A stretch of 58,602 bases of DNA from Gemmatimonadota bacterium (GTDB lineage Bacteria > Gemmatimonadota > Gemmatimonadetes > Longimicrobiales > Gaopeijiaceae): positions 1-58,602 of the forward strand of contig JAURER010000019.1 of the NCBI GenBank assembly GCA_030827315.1. The letters run 5' to 3'. Within the stretch, counting starts at the first letter, position 1; the number at the start of each line of letters is the position of its first letter. Below, one piece after another: positions 17,608-25,861 of the stretch. The notes under the pieces are model-generated. The model was not told the origin of the DNA. It was given only the letters and a program-made list of their open reading frames with translations, and searched no databases. The position numbers and the translations under genes were made by a program.

Positions 17608-20148
17608 TCAACCGCACTCCGAGTACCCGCACACGTGGCACTTCTTGCACCCTTCCTCGAAGGCGAGGTGACCGGTGCCGCAGTCGGGACAGGTGCCCAT
17701 GTCGAAGACCTCGGGACCCGAAGTCGACACCAGCGCCTGCGTCTGGGTCGCGCCCTGGGTCGCGGTCACGCTGAGCGGAAGCGCCTCCTGAACGCCCTCC
17801 TTCTCCTCGAGGTAGCGCTCGATCGCCTGCCCGATCGCGTCCGGCGCGGAGAGCACCTTGTTGGGCCCGAGTCCGACGGCGCGATCACACGAGATGCCGC
17901 GAAGCTGGTCCTTGACCTGCGTGATCGAGATGCCGGACCGGAGGGCGAGGGACATCAGTCGACCGATGGCCTCGGCGTCGGCATTCGCGGCACCGCCCGC
18001 TTTCCCGAGCGTGCAGAAGACCTCGAAGGGCCGCCCGTGCAGATCCTCGTTGATCGTCACGTAGAGATCACCGAGCGGGGACATCATCTTCATGGTGTAG
18101 CCCCGGAGCGCGGCCGGCCGCTGACGCTTGTGGCGCGCGGCGCCGCGGGTTTCGTCGCGGTCGAGGAGCTCGGCCTTCACCTGGTCGAGTTCGATGCGGA
18201 GGTTGTGCGCCTCTTCACGAGCGTCGGCGAGCTGATGCTGGAGATCGGTGATCTCGACGGATACCGCCGCCGCTTCGCCGCCCTTCGCGGTCGCACCGGT
18301 GGAGAGGACCTGGCCCTCGCGCGAGCCGTCACGGTACACGGTCACGCCTTTGCAACCGAGGCTGAACGCGAGCTCGTAGATCTTGCGGACGTCCTGCTCC
18401 GTGGCCTCCCTCGGGAAGTTCGTGGTCTTCGAGATCGCCGAGTCGGTGTGCTCCTGGAAGGCCGCCTGCATGCGCACGTGCCACTCGGGCGTGATGTCGT
18501 GTGCGGTGCGGAAGACCTGCTGGACCGAAGCCGGAACCTCGTCGAAGTGGATGTGGCCCTCCTGCGCGATCCGCTCCATGAGCTCGTCGGAGTACCACCC
18601 TCCTTCCTTGGCCATCCGAACGAAGTCCGGATTCACGTCGGGCATGAGCGAACCCGCCTGGTTGCGCATGAACGCGACGGCGAAGAGGGGTTCGATGCCG
18701 CCGGAGCACCCGGCGAAGATCGAGATGGTCCCGGTGGGCGCGACCGTCGTGAGGTTGCAGTTGCGAAGCTTGCGCACGGGCCGAATCCGCTCACCCGGCG
18801 CACGGACCGCCGCGGTGGCGTCGGGGCCCCAGATCGACTCCTGCCAGTGTGGGAAGACGCCGCGCGTCTCGGCGAGCTTCTCGGAGGCGTTGCGCGACTC
18901 CTCGTTCACGAACTCCATGACCCGCCGTCCGAGCTCCACACCCTCGGTCGAGTCGTACGGCACCCCGAGCCGAACGAGCATGTCTGCCCACCCCATGACG
19001 CCCAGGCCGATGCGGCGGATCCCCTGCGCCAGATCGTGGATCTCCTGGAGCGGGTAGACGTTGGCGTCGATGACGTTGTCGAGGAAATGCGTCGACAGGT
19101 GGATCACCTGGCGAAGCGCCTCCCAGTCCACCGCCTCGTCGGGATCGGCTCCCGGGCGCGCGTCGCTGCGGACGAACTTGCCGAGGTTGATGCTGCCAAG
19201 GTTGCAGACGTCGTAGGGCAGGAGCGGCTGCTCCCCGCAGGGGTTGGTGGCCTCGTAGCTGCCGAGCGCCGGCACCGGGTTGTACTCGTTGGCGCGGTCG
19301 ATGAAGAAGGTTCCCGGCTCACCGGTCAGCCACGCGCCGTGCACGATCATGTCGAAGATCTCACGGGCGTTCTCCTGCCCGGCGACCTTGCCGTCGCGCG
19401 GGTTGAGGAGGTCGTACGTCTCGCCCTTGCTCACCGCGTCCATGAACGCGTCGGTGATGGCAACGGAGATGTTGAAGTTCGTCACCTGCGTCGTGTCGTT
19501 CTTGCACGCGATGAAGCTGCGGATGTCGGGGTGGTCGACGCGCAGGATGCCCATGTTGGCACCCCGCCGCGTGCCGCCCTGCTTCACGACGTCGGTGCTC
19601 GCGTCGTAGAGCTTCATGAACGAGACCGGTCCCGACGCCACGCCCATCGTCGAGCGCACGTTCTCGCCCTCGGGCCGCAGACGCGAGAAGGAGAAGCCGG
19701 TGCCTCCGCCGGACTGGTGCACGAGCGCCATGGCCCGAAGCGTGTCGTAGATCCCGTCCTGGCCGTTGGAGATCGCGTCCTCGACGGGAAGGACGAAACA
19801 CGCCGAGAGCTGGCCCAGGGGACGACCCGCGTTCATGAGCGTCGGCGAATTCGGCTCGAACTTGCCGTTGATCATCAGGTCGTAGAAATGGCGCGCCGCC
19901 TCGTCCACCGCCGAGTCGGACGCACCGTAGTCGGCATCCACGGCGGCGATCGTGCGGGCGACACGCCAGAACATCACCTCCGCTTCCTCGACGGGCGTTC
20001 CGGCCTCGTTCTTCTTCAGATAGCGCTTGCCCAGCACGATCCGCGCGTTTTCGGTCAGCTCCGCCATCGGAAGGTCGTCGGGGAGCACGTCGTCGAAGAT
20101 GACGGACTCTTTGCGAGGGCGGGGCTTGTGGACGCGTACGCGGGTCAT
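17608..20148 (-). CDS. nrdJ: Adenosylcobalamin-dependent (class II) ribonucleotide reductase
   Basis: Reduces ribonucleotides to deoxyribonucleotides with a B12-derived radical, independent of oxygen. The 846-residue protein has PNSPTLMNAGRPLGQLSACF (active-site Cys), QGGTRRGANMG, the radical-site loop NPCGEQPLLPYDVCNLGSIN and TVAPTGTISIFAGCSGGIEP. The C-terminus has four cysteines in a CPDCG/CKKCHVCGYSEC cluster, matching B12-type enzymes that carry a zinc or redox tail. The ATG at 20148 is preferred over an in-frame TTG at 20256 that would run through the leader hairpin. See the NrdR boxes upstream. Confidence 0.96.
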   Translation of the reverse strand: MTRVRVHKPRPRKESVIFDDVLPDDLPMAELTENARIVLGKRYLKKNEAGTPVEEAEVMFWRVARTIAAVDADYGASDSAVDEAARHFYDLMINGKFEPNSPTLMNAGRPLGQLSACFVLPVEDAISNGQDGIYDTLRAMALVHQSGGGTGFSFSRLRPEGENVRSTMGVASGPVSFMKLYDASTDVVKQGGTRRGANMGILRVDHPDIRSFIACKNDTTQVTNFNISVAITDAFMDAVSKGETYDLLNPRDGKVAGQENAREIFDMIVHGAWLTGEPGTFFIDRANEYNPVPALGSYEATNPCGEQPLLPYDVCNLGSINLGKFVRSDARPGADPDEAVDWEALRQVIHLSTHFLDNVIDANVYPLQEIHDLAQGIRRIGLGVMGWADMLVRLGVPYDSTEGVELGRRVMEFVNEESRNASEKLAETRGVFPHWQESIWGPDATAAVRAPGERIRPVRKLRNCNLTTVAPTGTISIFAGCSGGIEPLFAVAFMRNQAGSLMPDVNPDFVRMAKEGGWYSDELMERIAQEGHIHFDEVPASVQQVFRTAHDITPEWHVRMQAAFQEHTDSAISKTTNFPREATEQDVRKIYELAFSLGCKGVTVYRDGSREGQVLSTGATAKGGEAAAVSVEITDLQHQLADAREEAHNLRIELDQVKAELLDRDETRGAARHKRQRPAALRGYTMKMMSPLGDLYVTINEDLHGRPFEVFCTLGKAGGAANADAEAIGRLMSLALRSGISITQVKDQLRGISCDRAVGLGPNKVLSAPDAIGQAIERYLEEKEGVQEALPLSVTATQGATQTQALVSTSGPEVFDMGTCPDCGTGHLAFEEGCKKCHVCGYSECG

Positions 20149-20202
20149 CTCGGCGGACTCTCTCAGCAAAAGGGTGTGGAAATTGTGTGAATTCAGGGGT
20201 TG

Positions 20203-20229
20203 AAAAACGGCGGGAGGCCTCTCCCGCCG
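20203..20229 (-). terminator. Terminator-like hairpin in the nrdJ leader
   Basis: On the minus strand CGGCGGGAG pairs perfectly with CTCCCGCCG (9 bp, 4-nt loop) and is followed by TTTTTCA. It sits between the predicted nrdJ promoter and the nrdJ ATG, 55 nt before the ATG. Either it attenuates nrdJ transcription, or it stops read-through from the upstream protease gene and the true nrdJ promoter is later. The hairpin itself is clear; the role is inferred. Confidence 0.75.
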
Positions 20230-20260
20230 CCATTTTCTCTGTGGAAAAGCGCCCAAACGC

Positions 20261-20276
20261 CTACGACATATGGGGC
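20261..20276 (-). promoter_or_regulatory. NrdR box 2 (nrdJ operator)
   Basis: Minus-strand GCCCCATATGTCGTAG matches 9 of 16 positions of the published NrdR-box consensus ACACWATATATWGTGT, including all six of the most conserved core positions (C, A, A, T, T, G). It overlaps the predicted transcription start and is centred exactly 31 bp from box 1, the three-turn spacing typical of paired NrdR sites. Confidence 0.65.
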
Positions 20277-20311
20277 CTCGTCATACTACGGGCCCAATAT
20301 CTTGTGGTCAA
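20276..20311 (-). promoter_or_regulatory. Sigma-70-type promoter of nrdJ
   Basis: TTGACC (20306-20311) and TAGTAT (20283-20288) are separated by exactly 17 bp on the minus strand, placing the start near 20276 and a leader of about 128 nt. The -35 matches 5 of 6 and the -10 4 of 6 consensus bases. NrdR box 1 fills the spacer and box 2 covers the start site, which fits repression by occlusion. Confidence 0.65.
20292..20307 (-). promoter_or_regulatory. NrdR box 1 (nrdJ operator)
   Basis: Minus-strand CCACAAGATATTGGGC matches 12 of 16 positions of the NrdR consensus, including all core positions. It lies between the -35 and -10 elements of the nrdJ promoter. NrdR is the ATP/dATP-sensing repressor of ribonucleotide reductase genes; its gene is not in this window. 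Confidence 0.75.
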
Positions 20312-20423
20312 GCACAGGACTCGGGGCTACAGATGTTTGTTCCGAAAAGGGCAGAAAAACCAGCGATGTTCGGTCTATCTTCGGGTTTGTCGCGGCTGCC
20401 GGCAAGGGGCGAACCCGCACGGT

Positions 20424-23400
20424 TCAGAAGGGGAGCCCGGCCCGGAGCCACACCCGCGGGCCCTGCGCCCCGGGTACTTCGAGCAGCGGGAAGCCGATGC
20501 CCACACGCAGCCGCAGGGCGACGTCGTAGAGGCCCAGGACCTCCGTCGTGATCTCCGCACCGGCAGACGCGAGCGGGCTGCGCAGGGTGTTGTCGAATCC
20601 GGCGTCCGTGACGTCGGGGCCCCACGCGTTGCCGGCGTCGAAGAAGAGCGAGGCGATGGCCCGGTCGATGTGGATGGGCCAGGCCCCGAGCCCGCGGTTG
20701 ACGAGAAGGAGCGGGAAGCGGTAATCGGCCGACACGCTCCACGCGTTGACGCCGTAGCGGCTCGACGTGGGATAGCCGCGCACCGGGAAGAAGACGAACG
20801 AGCCGCCGAACAGATCGAAGCCGGTGAGTGACTCCGACTCGCCCGACGCGCCACCGACCCGGTACTGCAGCGCTCCCGCCCCGGGGCCCCGCGCGACCCC
20901 CGCACTCGCCTGAACCGCCAGGATGTGGCGCGCGTACCCGCCGCCCCAAAGGGGTACGGCGCCGCGCACGCGGGTGAGGACCTCTCCGAGCGACCCGTCC
21001 GCGCCCCGGACGCGGGCGAGCGAATCCGGTAGCGCGAGCTCGTCGGTGATCCCCGCGAAGACGAAGACGCCGACGCCCCGCGCCGCTCCCATTTGGAAGG
21101 CGTGGTTCCGCTGCGAGCTGAAGTTGACCGATGCGCCGTACTCGGCGAACCGGCGTGTGGGACGCCCGAGGCGATACTCCCTGGACGGCTTCAGTCGCTG
21201 GTCGAACAGCTCGCGACGCTCCCAGCGGAGACCTGCCTGAAGCGTGAGGGCCAGGCCGTGTCGCCAGCGCGGGGCGAGGACGGTGACCGCGCCGTCCACG
21301 ACGCGGTCGCGCTCCAGGAGGATGAGCGTGTCCGGGGGGGCCAGGCCGGTGCTGTCGTCGGCGGGGGTGAGCGCGAACTGACCACCATCGCCGTACTCCT
21401 GGCGGGTGGACACCGAGAGGACCGGATTGCCCAGCCCTCGGTAGACGTAGTCGAAGGCGCCCTCGAAGCGGACCTTCTGCGTGGTCAACCGGCCGACGGC
21501 GCCCCACGCGTGCCGCCCGACCAGGTCGGTGCCGGAGGTGCGCAGCCCGACCCCGAAGCCGAGGAGTTCCCTTCGACGCAGGTACGTGCTGTCGCGCGAG
21601 ACGTCGGGAGTCACGAGGGGCGGCGAGTACGACAGCTCCCAGTAGGTCGGGCCGAGCGTCGGCATGGCCGAGTACGGCTCCGAGGGGTCCTGCACCTCGC
21701 CGCGGGCAACCGGCTCCCGGGTCGGGTCGAAGTGGGTGACCGACGGACGTGCGGCGGCGGCCTCGGCGGGTGCGAACGGCACTCGCTCCACTTCCCATCC
21801 GTCGACGTGGTACCCGGAGAAGTACAGCCACGCCCCCGACGGATCGATCGAGGGGAAGGCAGCGCCCGTCCGGACATTGGTGAGCAGTACGGGAGAGCCG
21901 GCGGCGCCGGTCGCCGGATCCACCGGCGCGCCGAGGATGTTGAAGACCCCGCTCCGGTCCGAACTCCACACGAGCCAGCGTCCGTCGGGACTCCACGACG
22001 GGGCCAGATCCAGGGAACGGTCGCGGGTCAGCTGCTGGACGAGACGCCCGGTCTCTGCGTCGAGCAGCACGACGTCGTGATACGCGTTCGGCTCCCACCG
22101 CGTCACGGCGATCCAGCGCCCGTCGGGGGACCAGCGGGGAAAGGCCCAGAGAACGTCCGGGTCGGGCGCGACGAGCGGGGTCACCTCACCGTTCTCGAGG
22201 TCGACGAGTACGAGCGCCGTAGTGCCCGCACCCTGCTGAACCGCCACCGCGCGGAGTCCGTCCGGTGCCACGGAGGGTTGATCGAGGCGCGCGCCCCGTG
22301 TGAGGCGACGCTGCGCGCCGGACCGATCGAAGCGGTAGAGGTCGCCGTAGACGCGATACGGCCCGGAACGCTCGAGCTGCGAGACGATCAGCGCCCCGTC
22401 CGGCGTCCACGAGAAGGTGGAGACCCCGTTCGTCCGTCCGAGCGAACGGGAGGTTCCGTCCTCGGCATCCCGAAGACGGATCTGCACGTCGGACCGTCCG
22501 TCGGAGCGCGCATGAGCCACGAGTGTGCCGTCGGGCGACACGGTCGGGTACAGCCCCCAGCGGGCTCCGACGGTGAGTCGCTGCGCCTCCGTGACCGGGG
22601 CGACCGCCGCGAGGCGTTCGTCGAAGTCGGCCAGCTGCTCACGCAGCGTCTCACCCCACGCATTCCAGGCATCCGAGAGCGATACGCCGAACGCGTCCCG
22701 CCCGGCCGCGTCGATCCGATAGGGAATCCACTGGCCGCCGACCGCGTCGGCGAACGCCGCCATCTTCTTCTCGCCATACGTGTCGAGGAGGTAGGCCAGG
22801 AAGAGCGATCCGTAGGCATAGGCTCGATTCCCCCCGGGCCACAGTGGCGAGTCGCCGGAAGCCTGGCCGATGTTCTCGAAGCGTCCCTCGAGCACCGCCG
22901 TGCGGATCTGCATGTCCAGGAACGAGCCGTGGACGCGCCCCGCATCCGTGAGGCTGGACTCGTACCAGGTCGCGAGCCCCTCGACGATCCAGCGGGGCGT
23001 CGCCAGCTGGGGGAAGAAGGGCCAGTCCAGGTTCACGCGCCCGAACACCGACCGCGCGGCCTCGCCGATCGGGTTCGTGACGTGGTCGAGGTGGACGACG
23101 TGGGCGAGTTCGTGGGTGATCACGAGTTCGAGCCATTCGTCCGTGTGCCCGATGGACATCTCGTCCACCGGGGGGCGGGCGAAGATCGTGATGCGGTTCG
23201 ACGGCGTAACCTGAGCATAGCCGTTCGAGACGTCCGCGTGGTCGGTGACCAGGAGGTCGATCACTCCTTCGGGCGGCTCCACGAAACTCTCGGCGAGTCG
23301 ACCCCAGGCGCGCTCGGCGCGGTCGGCAGCCCGTCTTCCCAGCTCCTCGAGCTCTTTCGGAAAGGTGACGCGGAAGTGTTCGGTCCGGATCGTCCACCAC

Positions 23401-23489
23401 GCCTCGTCGGGTGCCTGCGCCTCCACTCGCCCTGTGAGAACGAGACCGGACGCCGCCGCGACGAGCACACAGGCCAGCCTCGGAAGCAC
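20424..23489 (-). CDS. Zinc protease-like / TolB-type propeller / outer-membrane barrel protein
   Basis: A 1021-residue exported protein. A signal peptide ending near VEAQA (about 26) is followed by a domain with the zincin motif VITHELAHVVHLDH and a later GLATWYE, as in peptidase-MA-like proteins. About residues 310-640 carry TolB/PD40-type propeller repeats (WSPDGRWIAV, WSPDGRWLVW, DPSGAWLYF). The last 350 residues look like an outer-membrane beta-barrel ending LRAGLPF with a C-terminal Phe. The GTG start gives the signal peptide; no better start is in frame. Substrate unknown. Divergent from the 23553 gene. Confidence 0.82.
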   Translation of the reverse strand: MLPRLACVLVAAASGLVLTGRVEAQAPDEAWWTIRTEHFRVTFPKELEELGRRAADRAERAWGRLAESFVEPPEGVIDLLVTDHADVSNGYAQVTPSNRITIFARPPVDEMSIGHTDEWLELVITHELAHVVHLDHVTNPIGEAARSVFGRVNLDWPFFPQLATPRWIVEGLATWYESSLTDAGRVHGSFLDMQIRTAVLEGRFENIGQASGDSPLWPGGNRAYAYGSLFLAYLLDTYGEKKMAAFADAVGGQWIPYRIDAAGRDAFGVSLSDAWNAWGETLREQLADFDERLAAVAPVTEAQRLTVGARWGLYPTVSPDGTLVAHARSDGRSDVQIRLRDAEDGTSRSLGRTNGVSTFSWTPDGALIVSQLERSGPYRVYGDLYRFDRSGAQRRLTRGARLDQPSVAPDGLRAVAVQQGAGTTALVLVDLENGEVTPLVAPDPDVLWAFPRWSPDGRWIAVTRWEPNAYHDVVLLDAETGRLVQQLTRDRSLDLAPSWSPDGRWLVWSSDRSGVFNILGAPVDPATGAAGSPVLLTNVRTGAAFPSIDPSGAWLYFSGYHVDGWEVERVPFAPAEAAAARPSVTHFDPTREPVARGEVQDPSEPYSAMPTLGPTYWELSYSPPLVTPDVSRDSTYLRRRELLGFGVGLRTSGTDLVGRHAWGAVGRLTTQKVRFEGAFDYVYRGLGNPVLSVSTRQEYGDGGQFALTPADDSTGLAPPDTLILLERDRVVDGAVTVLAPRWRHGLALTLQAGLRWERRELFDQRLKPSREYRLGRPTRRFAEYGASVNFSSQRNHAFQMGAARGVGVFVFAGITDELALPDSLARVRGADGSLGEVLTRVRGAVPLWGGGYARHILAVQASAGVARGPGAGALQYRVGGASGESESLTGFDLFGGSFVFFPVRGYPTSSRYGVNAWSVSADYRFPLLLVNRGLGAWPIHIDRAIASLFFDAGNAWGPDVTDAGFDNTLRSPLASAGAEITTEVLGLYDVALRLRVGIGFPLLEVPGAQGPRVWLRAGLPF

Positions 23490-23552
23490 TCGCTTGAAAA
23501 TGCGCGGGGGGCGTGGCCATCTTCCCTGCTCCCGCCCCGAACCGAACTTCCC

Positions 23553-24209
23553 ATGGCCTCCAAGAAGAGTATCTGGTACCACGTGGGCCACGCGCTGGAG
23601 CGAGCCCGGCACACCCCGCCGGCGCGGCCGGGCGTGGCCGGGCTCGAGGCACGGCGGGGAGGCAACCAGGGGAAGGCCGGGAGTGCGCCCCTCCCCTCCG
23701 CCGACGACATGCTGGCGGCGGGTGTGGCGCTGGTCGTGGATCGCGTCCTGGCCGGATGGGGGCGAAAGGACCCGCCCGGCCTCACCCGCCTGGTGCGCGC
23801 AGGCGCGGCTGGCGCCGCGGCCGCGCTGCTGGTCGACCTGGTGCGCCCCCTGCTCCGGGGACAGCCGGAGCTCCCCACCATCGACCGCGCGACGGCCGAC
23901 CGGATGCTCCACGGCGCGGCGCAGGGCCTCCTCTACGGAGCGGTGGTCGAGCCGCGCCTTCCCGGCCCCGCCCTGGTCAAGGGCGCGACCTACGCGTCGG
24001 CGGAGTACTGGACGGACCCGATGGGCGGCCTGGCGGAGCTCCTCGGCGCGCATGCCCCGCACCGGAACCTCCCGGTCCTGGGGGAGGCACTCGACGCCCT
24101 CGGCGAACGGGACCGGGCCTACCTGGAGCATCTCGTCTTCGGCATCGCGCTGGCGCTCATCTATGAACCGGATTCGTCGAGCAAACGGATCGTGCCCGAC
24201 GCGGAATAA
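23553..24209 (+). CDS. Conserved hypothetical protein
   Basis: A 218-residue protein I do not recognise. It opens MASKKSIWYHVGHALERAR and has Ala/Leu-rich segments (LTRLVRAGAAGAAAALLVDLV, AAQGLLYGAVVEPRLPG) that may lie in or on the membrane, with a later APHRNLPVLGEAL segment. The pattern of GA-rich helices and a YGA-PRLPGPALVKGATYASAEY block faintly recalls DUF1440-like proteins. Its last 49 bp overlap, tail to tail, the glycosyltransferase gene on the other strand. Confidence 0.65.
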   Translation: MASKKSIWYHVGHALERARHTPPARPGVAGLEARRGGNQGKAGSAPLPSADDMLAAGVALVVDRVLAGWGRKDPPGLTRLVRAGAAGAAAALLVDLVRPLLRGQPELPTIDRATADRMLHGAAQGLLYGAVVEPRLPGPALVKGATYASAEYWTDPMGGLAELLGAHAPHRNLPVLGEALDALGERDRAYLEHLVFGIALALIYEPDSSSKRIVPDAE

Positions 24210-25861
24210 TCCACTTCCCGATCGCGCACGCCGTCTCGGAAATACCCATCGGGGCACCGACCGACCGTGACGTCGGAATCGGCCGGGCCTCCGCCCCGAC
24301 GAAGCTCGGGCGCCAGGATCCCCAGGAGCTGGGCGCCCCCCTCTTCCGGGCGGCCGAAGCCGGCCATCCAGCAAAAGGCGTCGGGCCTGCGCCGGACCGC
24401 CCCCGCCACGTACCGTGACGCGAGCGCGTCCCAGCGGTCGAGCAGGACGTAGCGCGCGCCGAGGCGGTCGGCAAGCGCGAGCTGCGCGTCGGGATCGTCG
24501 GTGAACGCGAACGCGCGGCTGGGGTGGCCGCTCTCGAGGTAGAAGAGGCGTGGCTTGCGGGTGAGCACCGAGGCACCTTCCGGGAGAGACGCCGCCGACC
24601 ACGTCGCGGCGGCCATGAAGCTGGGGACGGGGCTGGGGTAGCACCCCCAGATGCCCCCCGCTTCGATCGAAGCGGCGCAGATCCGGTTTTCGCGCACCTG
24701 GTGGGCCCACTGGAGTCCCGCCGCAGCGAAGAGGCCGGCGAATGCCAGCCCGGGCAGGAGCGCGCGCAGCAGCGGCGCGAGACGCCCCCCCAGGGCAGCG
24801 AGGGCGGCCGCCCCGTAGACGAAAACGAGCGGGAGGAGCGGGAGGGCGAAGCGGTCACCGCCCCAGACGGCGGGCCACAGGACGATCAGGCCGCCGTACA
24901 GCGGAAAGAACAGCTCCGCGACGCCAACGCGCTCACGGACCCGCAGCGCCCAGCCGGCGAGCGCCGTCACGGTGAGCGCGACGCCGAGGACGGCCAGCCA
25001 CCGCTCCCCCGCGCCGCCCACCACCCCGGCGGGCCCGTGCTGCACCGCGTACGTGACCACGTTCCCAACCGCCCGACCGATCAGCCCCCCCAGTCCGACG
25101 GTCCCGAGAGCCGGATTGTACGGATCGACGAGCCAGAACTCCGAGCCGTACTGCGCGACGCCCTCTCCGCGGCCGCGCGTCATCCAGGCGAGGAGCGGCA
25201 CGCATAGCACGACGCCCGACGTGAGCAGCGAGCGCCAACGACGTTCCCACGCGAGCCAGCCGGTGAGGGCCAGCACGAGCGGCAGCCCCGCGGACCGCGT
25301 GAAGCAGGCCAGCCCGGTGGCCGCCACGGCGAGGCCGAGCCACCGCGCGCGCAGGCCGGGTCGGTTTTCGGGCCCGGTTCCGGATTCGGTCGACGTCCGG
25401 TCCGCCGCCCAGAGCGCCAGGAGCGTGAAGGCCACGAAGAGCGGGTCCGAAAGGATCCACCGGCTGTAGTAGACGACGCCGGCGGAGATGGAGAAGAGGA
25501 GGGCCGCCGCGAACGCGCCCAAGGCACCGAGGCGCGGCCGGGCCCACAGGAAGGTGAGCGCCGCGGAAGCGACCGTGGGGACCGCGGCCGAGAGCTTGAG
25601 CGCGGCCCACGTTCGTGCACCCGCGGCGATGAGCAGCGCCAGCAGCCCCGGGAAGACGGGCGGGTACTTCGTATGCGGGAGCCCCTGAGGGTCGAAGACT
25701 TCCACGTAGGCGCCGCGCGTGAGGAGGCCGTGGGCCAGCGCGATGTACCCGGCGTTGTCGCCGCCGATGTGCGGCATCGGGGTGGCGACACTCCATACGA
25801 GGGCTCCGCTGACGACGATCACGACCGCCAGCAGACCGGCGTGCACGCGCGCGCTGCTCAC
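24161..25861 (-). CDS. GT-C-type membrane glycosyltransferase (ArnT/PMT-like)
   Basis: A 566-residue membrane protein with roughly ten or more hydrophobic segments. The first periplasmic loop has PHIGGDNAGYIALAHGLL and later HTKYPPVFPGLLALL, the pattern of dolichyl-phosphate-mannose-type and ArnT-type transferases that use lipid-linked sugars. The C-terminal 150 residues are soluble. The acceptor cannot be told from sequence. The GTG start overlaps the murQ stop (GTGA). The 3' end overlaps the convergent gene by 49 bp. Confidence 0.8.
   Translation of the reverse strand: MSSARVHAGLLAVVIVVSGALVWSVATPMPHIGGDNAGYIALAHGLLTRGAYVEVFDPQGLPHTKYPPVFPGLLALLIAAGARTWAALKLSAAVPTVASAALTFLWARPRLGALGAFAAALLFSISAGVVYYSRWILSDPLFVAFTLLALWAADRTSTESGTGPENRPGLRARWLGLAVAATGLACFTRSAGLPLVLALTGWLAWERRWRSLLTSGVVLCVPLLAWMTRGRGEGVAQYGSEFWLVDPYNPALGTVGLGGLIGRAVGNVVTYAVQHGPAGVVGGAGERWLAVLGVALTVTALAGWALRVRERVGVAELFFPLYGGLIVLWPAVWGGDRFALPLLPLVFVYGAAALAALGGRLAPLLRALLPGLAFAGLFAAAGLQWAHQVRENRICAASIEAGGIWGCYPSPVPSFMAAATWSAASLPEGASVLTRKPRLFYLESGHPSRAFAFTDDPDAQLALADRLGARYVLLDRWDALASRYVAGAVRRRPDAFCWMAGFGRPEEGGAQLLGILAPELRRGGGPADSDVTVGRCPDGYFRDGVRDREVDYSASGTIRLLDESGS

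Noticed and set aside
17566-20190. Long open frame antisense to nrdJ
   Set aside because: It mirrors nrdJ codon for codon, with composition typical of a high-GC antisense shadow and no family motifs.
20149-20256. In-frame N-terminal extension of NrdJ from a TTG at 20256
   Set aside because: The extension would be encoded by the leader hairpin and T-run, has no family similarity, and ATG 20148 fits the family's normal N-terminus.
20149-20423. Adenosylcobalamin riboswitch ahead of nrdJ
   Set aside because: No B12-box-like conserved segment or kissing-loop pattern could be seen in the region; the visible controls are NrdR boxes and a simple hairpin.
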